Of a DNA stretch of 22,376 nucleotides, positions 1-8,273 are shown piece by piece. Position 1 is the stretch's first letter; every line of letters begins with the position of its first letter. This stretch comes from Punctularia strigosozonata HHB-11173 SS5. Lineage: Eukaryota > Basidiomycota > Agaricomycetes > Corticiales > Punctulariaceae. Position numbers and translations under genes: made by a program. Location: positions 1,553,059-1,575,434 of the forward strand of contig NW_006767438.1 in assembly GCF_000264995.1 (NCBI RefSeq), in the 5' to 3' direction. A model generated the notes under the pieces. That model did not search any database and had not been told where the DNA came from. It was given only the letters and a program-made list of their open reading frames with translations.

Positions 1-679
1 TACCCCACCCCCCCCCCCGCAAAGCCTGAATGAAAGGATCCCGCGCTCTCCGCGTCGTCCCTTGCTCTCAAGAACTTCAAGAGACATCTCCAGCGATCCT
101 CTCTAGTGATCGTGCCCAGCAAGCTGCCGACGGTGATGGTACACCGAAGCCACGCCCTGCGTCACCGGCCCTGCCGTGAGCAAGGATCTCGGTGTTTTCC
201 AGACTGTTCTTGAGTGCAAGCATGTCTGGCGCCCGATCTGTGAGCGTTGGCGCGTCTGAGCTGCTAGATCTTATTTCGTGACCGTATGATGTTCAGGTCC
301 GCTTCCATCGTTCGTGATTGCAAACACGCTGATGCTCTATTCTCGTATGCGACTTTTCCCAATTACAATGTATCCAGTGTATTGTAAACAGTGTTGAGGT
401 CTGGCTCCACAACGACATGGTCGCGTTTCTTGGTCTGGCATGTTACCCTCTCTTGAAAACCATTCGATTAATGCATAGGGATATCGCAGCATCGCTTGTT
501 CGTGAGGGAATCGGACCGGCGCTTGGCGCCACCTTCCCCGGTGCGTCTCTGCGGCGGCGAAATAAATACCACTCGTCATTGCTAATTCAAACAAGGGGAG
601 AAATCGACGTTCGAAACTCCATAACGTTGGGTACATTCCAAGGCAACAACCCTATCGCAGGCACTAGAGTAACGTAATG
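1..679. other. gene-free left flank with a C-run
   Basis: No recognisable gene. The window opens with a run of C interrupted by a single A (11 Cs at 8-18), possibly a simple repeat or contig-edge sequence. Short open frames exist on both strands at 337-677, but they overlap each other antisense and show no family motif. Part of this stretch should be the 3' flank of the minus-strand dioxygenase that ends at 680. Confidence 0.5.
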
Positions 680-1981
680 TCAGTGATAAGACGCAAAAAT
701 GCGTTCCACGTCTTGGGGACGGGCTTTACTGAGCATGCAAATCGTGAATAGGTCGGTAAAGCAGGTGAACACCACTCTATGACCCTGCGTGACCGCCGTC
801 GCGCAGTGAACCAAACGTTTCGTCAGGCAAGCCACTAGAGTGCCTTCGCGCATGGGGATCCGCAGGCCGAGCTGGGGAAGGCAGAAGTCGCCCCCAACCC
901 ACCCTTCAGGTCCACCGACGCAAAACATGAGCGTCCACAAGCGCGGGTCATCGTTCCAATCTAGATGCAGTATCTCGCTGGATCCAGCTCGGCATGCAAT
1001 CGTGAAGAACGCTCCGAACATGTTGAGCCATGGACGATCCCTGAAGACATTGCCCATCTTCTGGTGGAGGACGTCGTTGCATCTGAGAGTTCGCCCGTGA
1101 GCATTTCGGAAAACGTGGACGGAGGATGAAGAAGCCACTCACAGCTGCTTCAGCTCGAATTGAGGACGAGCGTGGAAGTACAGGATGTTGTTTATCGAGG
1201 GCGCGAAGTCCTTCTGAAGGCACTCGAACATCTCGCGAATGGCATCCACCAGCTCTTCTTGGTTGGGCTGGTCCTCTTGTCTAGTGTCGGCTGTCTGTCG
1301 AGGTACGCAGGTGTAATGTGACCATACCCCTAGGTGGTATGCGTCGTCGCTTATTTTGCTCCGGTCGTCGCTCCCATTGTTTGCCTCTCCGGTTGTATTC
1401 GCCTTGGGTCCAAGAGCTATGAATTTGAGGAAGAGCGCGTATAGCTTCTGGCACTTCTCCGACGAAAAGACGTCGTCGAACACTGCGAAGGGAACCGACG
1501 AGTACTCGGCGGGTACTTTGTGCCGTTCGACACAAAAGAGTACGGAGGAATCCTTCTCGACTTCGAGCAAGGGTAGCCTGTGGGCGTCAAGATTCGGCCA
1601 CAGTTCCGCGATACGTTCGCGAAGACGCTCCTTATCGTTCTTCGCCTTCATGAATGCGACGGGCCACCTCTGAAGGAGTATCTTGGCTGTGCCATGGGCG
1701 TCAGTCGAGTGATCACGGAGACCATATGACGACATCAGTACGTACTGGTCTTCCGCACCATTCGGGTCGCTATTGCCCGATTCGGACCGTCCTCGTTCAC
1801 CCACTTGATCTTCGCAGCTTCTTTCGTTTCTCGCGCCCGGCCTCGCCGATTGGCTTTCTTCGGCCTTGGATCTGTACATAAGATGCTTCTCAGAAACTAT
1901 CGGAGAGGGAGAGAGGAGAGAGCAGTCATGGCTGCGCACCGAGTTGCTGTAGCTTGCCGTCCACGCCTGTGTAAACATCAT
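680..1981 (-). CDS. 2OG-Fe(II) dioxygenase, TET/JBP-like (basidiomycete type)
   Basis: Two exons are visible: 1981-1143 and 1082-680, joined across a 60-nt intron (GTGAGT donor at 1142, CAG acceptor at 1083). Without splicing the frame meets a TGA exactly at the donor; with splicing it runs to a TGA at 682-680 and gives about 413 aa from the ATG at 1981. The C-terminal part carries a double-stranded beta-helix iron site: HLD (His near 967, Asp near 961) in LHLDWNDDP, then GGDFCLPQLGLRIP, then a distal His in LVHCAT followed by GHRVVFTCFTD, whose Arg would bind 2-oxoglutarate. This order matches fungal TET/JBP-like proteins, many of which travel with KDZ transposons and are thought to oxidise 5-methylcytosine. 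The N-terminal half is low-complexity and unassigned. The true start is uncertain: the frame is open to 2011 and CAG acceptor-like words near 1988 and 2006 allow an upstream exon. The fold call is firmer than the TET/JBP assignment; another fungal 2OG oxygenase is possible. The region 1785-1959 has a diverged copy at 21446-21617. Confidence 0.62.
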
Positions 1982-2568
1982 CCTCAACTGTCGGATCCGG
2001 ACTCCCTGCAAGACTGATGAATTCTGCTACGTGGTTACGCATAGAATACTAGCTGACTCTGTCTTTTCATCGCCGCGCAGGCCAAGAAAGAATGCGTATA
2101 CGTGGCGGGACAAGAACACCGACGCGGCTCGGCTACTGGTTGCTTGCCAAAGCGCGATTTGAAATTCTTGTCCCTTAATATGAGGATGTCGTTCGTAAGG
2201 TGTTGACGGACTCGCGTACGTATACCTTGCTAATGCGCCTACATCTCCGTATATGCTCCCGGCCCGTGCGTTGTTATCGTGGTTGTAGATCCTGTATCAA
2301 AAGCAAGGAGACCTCACACCCACATATCAGAGGAGACAAAGACCGCGCCTTATGTCGATATTGAAGTCCACGCAGTGAGCAATACCGAAGTCGACCATTA
2401 ATATGACGCCAGAAACAAAGTCCGTCGTAATATAGGTTGACGAGACGAAGAGAAGAGCCGCACTACTGAGGCGGTAAATTGGCATGCGCACCCCTTCGGG
2501 TCTTTGCAGAGGACAGGCACGACGGAAAGCGCTTTCGTCTTGATACCTACATCATATGAGCTCGTCAC
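1982..2568. other. upstream flank of the dioxygenase gene, no supported gene
   Basis: About 590 bp on the 5' side of the minus-strand dioxygenase gene. It probably contains its promoter and perhaps a small first exon, but I see no clear TATA box or coding frame. A minus-strand frame near 2340-2410 reads ILMVDFGIAH, which recalls a kinase DFG segment, but it is too short and lacks any other kinase motif. Confidence 0.4.
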
Positions 2569-3090
2569 CTAGGGCTTGCTAGCACATGAGTAAAACGTAG
2601 AACCGTAATGGAAACACACGAAGGACGGTGATGGCGAACGAGAGACGTACCGAAGCGTTTGCAGGCCGGGATTTTGAAGACGGCAATCCAAGATATTGGT
2701 CAGACAGAGCCAGATGACGCAAACAGGACTGAAGCCGTAGTTTCCAAGGGCCGAGTGCTGATTACTAAGGTCTGCGCGGACAACGTTCAGAGAAGAAACC
2801 GTTTTTTGGCGGGCATATATGCCACGCGAAGGGTATTCGTGGAGGATCCCAGCATGATGCTGATCGACTACCTTGTGATTGACGGGTTCTCGATGGATGA
2901 CAGGGGTTAAGTGGGAAAGCTGCTTCCCTTGAGCCAGGTCGTCGTGTGGAGCAGAAGGAAAGGTTACGATGACCATGGACTCTGGGGGATAGAGGGCATC
3001 AGAAGCTTGGTGCGGTATATGGCCAGGATGAACGAGCGCGAGAGATATGGAAACCAAGTATGGAGTATAATTAGAACTCAGCGTCGCCAC
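2569..3090 (-). other. unidentified open frame, possible gene remnant
   Basis: An open minus-strand frame of about 173 codons with a GTG or exon-type start and no family I recognise. Its N-terminal part contains LALVHPG followed by DALYPPESMVIV. A similar arrangement (LVALGHAGYLADAVYPESTV) occurs in a minus-strand frame at 12836-13053, and the nucleotides are alignable with gaps, so this may be a broken copy of the same gene family. The plus strand of the same stretch is also open (2659-2910 and 2911-3267), so the coding strand is not certain. No splice model gave a complete protein. Confidence 0.25.
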
Positions 3091-3544
3091 GTAGATGTGA
3101 TTTTTTTTCCATTGATCGAACTCATTGAAAATTCGAAAAGGGTTTCCATCATTGTCTCCCCAAACAGACTCCGGATTGCGAAGGTAGCACCATCGTGTAG
3201 GACCGTACGATGTCCCTCGGAAGTCTCACTCTCGAAGAGATGCAGTAAAGCATCTGTATCTCTTTGAAGACAATCTCACTGCTTAGACTGGCACTGTTAC
3301 GGTGATCGAGACGAGACACTCGTTCTTTTTGACAGAATTCGGGGCCTTGGGCTTCCTCGGTTCTCTCGTGCGGTCCAATACAGTGTGACGATGCCATTAC
3401 CTTGTAAGTCGAGACTCGAGGACGATGTCGAATATGCAGATTCGGTGCAAAGGAATAGCCGACATGCGCAAGAGAACTGACCACACGACTTGCCCACATC
3501 GCAAGTGTGCCGCCGGAGATCGCCGGAGCCATGCAGGTTTCAAC

Positions 3545-3756
3545 GGAGTCACCTTCGAGGTTGGGCCTCACTTGAATCTTGTCTGCGGCAATCATCATGC
3601 TTACCTCCATACATAATCCTGCCTCCCTTGCCTCCTCCTTTTTCCGCGGCCTCACAATCGGACGCTCTCGTCACCGTCCAGCAGTATGGCGAAAAGGCAG
3701 GGTTCTGTAATCAGCGTGACTAAATAGTGGGGGGCAATCCGGGTCCAGAACGGATG
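3545..3756 (+). repeat. dispersed repeat, copy 1 (212 bp)
   Basis: A direct repeat of the segment at 7656-7876, in the same orientation. From 3566 to 3756 the two copies differ at about 10 of 191 positions (about 95% identity by eye), mostly transitions. The left end differs by a 9-bp length change just after the shared word ACCTTCGAGG. Neither copy keeps an open frame on either strand through its full length, and I see no terminal inverted repeats or TG...CA ends, so it is not a recognisable transposon. Its right boundary (CGGATG, ending 3756) is where the recognisable part of the DUF6534-like gene stops. Confidence 0.85.
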
Positions 3757-4285
3757 GCAAATCACACTTTTCCAAAGCCTGATGCAGTACATCTGAGTAT
3801 GAAGCCAGTGAGCTATGAGTGTCGTTATGAAGTTTTCCTACACTTACCGTCTGGACCATAGGTATAAGAACATCACTCAGAAAGAGTGCAGCCTATTGGC
3901 CCCTGCATGAGCTGCACAGTCTCAGCCGTGTAGCTTGTTCTCACCAAGATGCTCCTACATGCTCGGAATCACAATTTGACTCATAATGATAAAAATATCT
4001 AGCCAACTGACCAGATAGGCAACAAAAGTGCAACAAATCACGGACAGATAACACTGGACCGATATCTCGTGACACTTGGAATCTTCCGGGAATCTTCCAC
4101 AGTAAGTATATGTACACCTTGTCAATACATGTATATGAGTAGATGTAACTGTGAAATACGAGCTCACTCTTACCTGAAGATTCGTTATACCGAACAACGT
4201 TCGTGTCAAGAGTGTACATCGCCGAAGCCACCACGCCTAGGAACAGCGCACCAAACGTGTTGTTCATGGATTGAGATACCACCAT
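3757..4285 (-). pseudogene. DUF6534-like integral membrane protein, 5' part, broken
   Basis: The minus strand begins MNNTFGALFLGVVASAM (ATG at 4267, or an in-frame one at 4285), then LFGITNLQ in a different frame, then GRFPEDSKCHEIS and a hydrophobic stretch at about 4085-3960. A further exon-like piece ends LFLSDVLIPMVQT (donor GTAAGT at 3847) and joins MYCIRLWK (from 3792). This matches the start of the multi-pass basidiomycete DUF6534 family: an LGALxxG-type first helix, FGITxLQ, YF.RFPxD, then a helix pair ending VQ.FYCxRxW. It appears broken: there is a frame change with about 20 extra bases near 4200-4215, and the gene stops at the 210-bp repeat with no C-terminal helices visible beyond it. 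DUF6534 proteins have no established function; some lie in natural-product loci. Confidence 0.6.
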
Positions 4286-4585
4286 GATACTCCTTCGTGC
4301 CCGGTAAGACGGAATACTAGTAGTAGGACACGGAGATCTTCTGCGGGATGGCCGTACAACACGCGCAACGGGCTAAGAGGTATTGTGGACGCTTTGCTGT
4401 CCAGGAAGGACAGCATATCGAGACTGCTCTCGGTCAGAATCTGTTGCAGGTATACAGTCCCTGATACTATCGAGGTGCCATGCTAATGAGATGGTACGAT
4501 ACAGCGCGGGCGGTCGATCAGTACTCCGAGTACCCTCTGTAGTCGATTCGTGACTATCGGGGCTCACCATCACCCGCAGATATCC

Positions 4586-4620
4586 GAGCGGGGTGCCCCT
4601 TCGGGGCTTTCTGCCCGCTC
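4586..4620. other. two-part hairpin 3' of the GMC gene
   Basis: Inverted repeat with an outer arm GAGCGGG (4586-4592) pairing with CCCGCTC (4614-4620) and an inner arm GCCCC/GGGGC around TTC (4595-4607). It lies about 160 nt past the stop codon of the minus-strand GMC gene, inside or just beyond its likely 3' UTR. On the plus strand the inner loop is a C(UUCG)G-type tetraloop. It could affect 3'-end formation or may be chance. The rest of 4286-4779 shows nothing else I can support. Confidence 0.4.
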
Positions 4621-4779
4621 TTTCACCAAAATCCTGCATTGAAAGATTATCAGGCAGAGTCACACGGCCTCGGAGGGCTCCAAGGGTGATTCTTTGGCAG
4701 CAAACGCAAGAGGAGTATATAGACCATACTTTTGGCGAGTACAACGGGCAAGGATGCGGAAGTGGACTACATGAGCTGT

Positions 4780-7392
4780 TCAGCCTTGCTTGATCAACTC
4801 GGCTGCCCGCTCCGCCATCGCGACGATGACCGCGCATGGATGACCAGATACCTGCGAAGGGAAGATGGAGGCATCCATGATTCTCAACCCCTGGATCCCG
4901 TGGACTCGCAGATCAGGCCCAACCACGCTGTCGGCAGCAGATTTTCCCATCCTTGCGCTCGAGACCTACGCAATGCGTCAGCGAACGATCAGCCTTGATT
5001 ATGTACATACCGGGTGGAATGGAGGCGCGCTATTCTTCCGTGCCCACTCCTTCAACTCCGTGTCAGTGACCTAGACACATTGGATCATAAGCAGGAGAAG
5101 ACATATAATTGTTCTTCCCGATTACCTTGTCCGGGTCGGCGTCACCCGGCCACATGAAGTCCGACTTGTTGGTCGAGTGCGGTTTTAGATCGAGGATAGA
5201 TTTGAGTGGTTCCGATCGAGCGATTCTCAGGCATAGTCGGGTTGCACGGACAACCAGGTTCAGGTCGGTCTCGCACGCGTAGTAGCTGGAGCGGATTAAG
5301 TCAGAAAGTCGCGTATGCCGTAGTGCAAATGGAAGTCACTTCGGATCGATGAGGGGCTTGTCCCAGACGCTGTTGGTCTTCAAGGTGATCCTCCCGGTGC
5401 TCTTGGGCTTCAGAGCGACAGCACCCTATAACGGTTGTCAGCGGCCTATCAGGAATGCTCGCGAGACGGCTTACCATAGTAATGCCCGTCATGCCCGCAG
5501 GAACGGGAGTGAAACCGTAATTCAGAAAAAGGGACGGCGCCCACACGATTTCGATGTCCGGAGCGTTTGGGCCAGAAGTAAGGTCTTCAACAAGACCACC
5601 CTCCGCGCCCTTGGACCCATATGGAAGACTAAGACGACTCAGGTGAAGAGTCTCGGAAATGACAGATGTACTCACTTCGAATCGTCTGAGCGAATGAACG
5701 CGGCACCGGCGCTGGCCAATGACGCCATGGGGCCTTTACCAAGCAGCATCCATTTGAACAAGGCCATAGCACCAGGGAAAGGACGAGTCAGATGATCCCA
5801 GGTATAGCCCTTCTTCGCACGAAAGCTAAGGGGGCCGCAAGAGATGTGCTAAAACCGATGAGATCAGAATACACCGCGTTCAGACTTCAACAGGATAATG
5901 AAGTTACATCAGAGAGATTCCTCCCGACGTGTTCCAACTCCTTGACAACAGGGATGCCATGGCGAGCCAACTCGTCCTGAGGTCCGACGCCAGATATGAG
6001 CAACAAATGAGGCGTTCCAATAGCTCCAGCGCAAACGATAACCTCTCGAGAAGCTCGGACGGCAAACCGTGGAGAGTTTTTGTCCTTGCGAATATGAAGA
6101 CCAACGGCACGAGTCTCCCCGCCAGTAGAGCTGAACACAATCTTCTCAACAACGATTTCAGTCGCGACGGAGAGATTAGGCCGAGAGAGAACATCCTCCG
6201 TAAGATAGGCAGTGGCCGTTGAACTCCCTAACAGTGGAAATAGCCGTTAGGGCTTATTTAGGCGTAATTGAGGATCATCACTCACTGCGGCCTTTCTCAT
6301 CTATAAATCCTGGAAAGTCTGTTACGCCGATGATGGACTTCCCGGTGCAGATATCGCTGTTCTGCGCGTCAGATGTTGTGGGAAATCGTGGATATATCAC
6401 GAACGGATTATATGGCACTCCAAGGTTCTGGACGGTCTGAATGACGATCTTGTTCACATCCTGAAGGTATTGCACGCGGTCAAGGCACGGATATAGGTAC
6501 ATTAAGGACGATGCTCACGGACGATACACCGTGACGAATCTTCCAGGGGCCGGTGCGGCCGCGATCTTCCGATCTCACGTCAGAGAAAAGTGTGTTCGGA
6601 CTATAGTTTTCTGCCTTGGAGAAGTATCTGTTTAACAGTGCCTTAGTAGACAAAGCAAGCATGCAAGAAAGCAACTCACGGTTTGAGATCCCCGTAGCTC
6701 CATCCCGTGGCGCCAAGCCCAACCCACTCGTCGAAATCTGTTCGCATGGAATCTGTATCGGCACTCTTACGAGTGCAGTGCATCGAAGATACCAACCTTC
6801 CTGTGCGCAGTGCTGGTAGATGAGAGCGTTTATAGCACTGGGATATGTAAGGAGGGCTATGCTCGACGTTGAATATACCACTTGACATACCTTGATCCGC
6901 CCAGAATCTTTCCTCGCGGACAATAGATCTCTCGCCCGTACATGTGCTCCTGAGGACTGTTCCAATGACGCGTATGAGCTTCGTTCGTGATGCAAGAGCA
7001 TTGACATACACTGTGTCGAAACTCCAATCTGTTCCAGTGCGGAACGTTTTGGTAAATGTGAGAGGGATACGTGTCATCAAGTCTGAGTCAGAGCTGGCAA
7101 AAGACTGGCGTAGTCCAATGTGCGCTTGTACTGTATAGCGTATAAGCTCGCCCTTTGCCTGCTTCTACGAGGAGGACTGTGGTGGCAGGGTCTTCCGAGA
7201 GTCTCGACGCTAGGACGCAACCCGCTGTCCCTGCGGTAATTTCAGAACAAGAAAGAAAGCACGATGGATCGATTCGCCTCCACCGACGATTACGTAGTCA
7301 TAGCTCCTCCACTGGTTGGAGCTGTCGTTGCTCGGCGACGATGTCGCATAGCGTTCTGGAGTATTCAAAAAATGCGACTGTCCGGATCCCAT
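4780..7392 (-). CDS. GMC oxidoreductase (FAD-dependent alcohol oxidase/dehydrogenase)
   Basis: My model has 16 exons: 7392-7278, 7230-7152, 7093-7010, 6956-6891, 6837-6797, 6737-6680, 6627-6519, 6460-6401, 6361-6286, 6227-5908, 5848-5676, 5628-5475, 5425-5340, 5285-5126, 5070-5011 and 4965-4780. They total 1827 nt, giving 608 aa with no internal stop. Motifs in order: the FAD dinucleotide fold YDYVIVGGGTAGCVLASRL (about 30-48), GMC signature 1 RGKILGGSSAINALIY (about 107-123), signature 2 GAIGTPHLLLISGVGPQ (about 293-310), GRNLSDH, and the C-terminal catalytic pair, His about 546 in FHPVSSARMG and His about 589 in SGHPCAVIVAMAE. The length is normal for the family. These enzymes take hydride from an alcohol to FAD; oxidases then reduce O2 to H2O2. 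No signal peptide is visible, so an intracellular enzyme is likely unless an upstream exon was missed. Introns 1 and 2 need GC donors (7277 and 7151) and intron 8 is only 39 nt; these are the least certain joints. Substrate unknown. Confidence 0.9.
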
Positions 7393-8273
7393 GGTAGGCA
7401 AAGGAGCGTAGGATGTGGTTCACCAAGCAATGCGACTGAGGTTTTCAAGGCCTGCGGGGACCCGTGCCACGAAAGGATTCCCTCTTCCATCAGACCGATC
7501 CCGAAGGGCAATGGGCGCGCGCAAGGCGCGGTGGGACACAGCGATGCCGTCGTGGCAGGCATTTCGTGGATCCATCGTACCCCGGACAGCGTTCTTCAGG
7601 GGCGAGGCGAGATGAATAGGGAAGAGCCATACATACATAGGTCGCATCCATTCCAGGAGTCACCTTCGAGGCCGACGTACTTGAGCCTCACTTGAATCTT
7701 GTCTGCGGCAATCATCCTGCTTACCTCCATACGTGATCCTGCCTCCCTTGCCTCCTCCTTTTTCCGCGGCCCCACAATCGGGCGCTCTCATCGCCGTCCA
7801 GCAGTATGGCGAAAAGGCAGGGTTCTGTCATCAGCGTGACTAAATAGTGGGGGGCAATTCGGGTCCAGCACGGATGCTGGTCAAACTGGCGCACTAGGTG
7901 TTGGAGTTCGCAAGTGGACGCGCAGCGGAGTGCCGAGAGATGAGTGTACTCACATCTGTATTGAAGACTGGTTCCATTCGGCCGGCCTTTGTGCCTACCC
8001 GAAAGCGGGTCCGACAACGGAAACCTCCTCATTGCCCCACGAAAGACGTCTCGGGCGTCACGGTCTCATGGGAATGAGGGTAGTGCCTGACCGTACTGAC
8101 CCGAAAACGTGATGCTATGCTGTCTCCATTCGAGCGTGCAGGGTTGGGGCTTCTCGACAGCATTGGCGGGCTGGGCTGCCTCTGTCACTCCCTCCTCACA
8201 TATATGATATTGAAGCGATGGCGGCTCATTAACTACGAGGCTTCCGACAATCTGATCCCGCCCTTCGTTGGTC
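7393..8273. promoter_or_regulatory. shared intergenic region between divergent GMC and reductase genes
   Basis: The two start codons face away from each other with 881 bp between them, so this stretch should hold both promoters. On the reductase side a TATA-like CATATATGATA at 8199-8209 lies about 65-75 nt before the ATG. No clear TATA is seen on the GMC side. The middle is occupied by the second copy of the 210-bp repeat (7656-7876). An ATG at 8117 opens an 81-codon frame that overlaps the reductase start in another frame (8117-8362) and could act as an upstream ORF if transcription starts early. Confidence 0.55.
7656..7876 (+). repeat. dispersed repeat, copy 2 (221 bp)
   Basis: Second copy of the repeat at 3545-3756, in the same orientation and about 95% identical over the last 190 bp. 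It lies in the intergenic region between the divergent GMC and reductase genes. Its right end runs into a short hairpin, CCAGCA/TGCTGG around CGGA (7865-7880), which copy 1 lacks. Confidence 0.85.

Noticed and set aside
1-20. C-run at the left edge as a telomere end
   Set aside because: It lacks the TTAGGG/CCCTAA unit; it is a plain homopolymer with one A.
2340-2410. Minus-strand ILMVDFGIAH, like a kinase DFG segment
   Set aside because: Too short, ends quickly at stops, and no HRD, glycine-loop or APE motif is visible nearby.
3545-3756. Repeat copy 1 as a coding exon conserved with copy 2
   Set aside because: Each minus-strand frame is interrupted by stops in one or both copies, and differences are not concentrated at third positions.
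5349-5795. 148-codon plus-strand frame inside the GMC gene
   Set aside because: Antisense of GMC exons and introns; the minus strand carries the family motifs and consistent splice sites.
5788-5848. Apparent frameshift in GMC after GRNLSD
   Set aside because: Starting the exon at CAC just after the TTTTAG acceptor (5849) gives an uninterrupted frame HISCGPLSFRAKKGYTW, so no frameshift exists.
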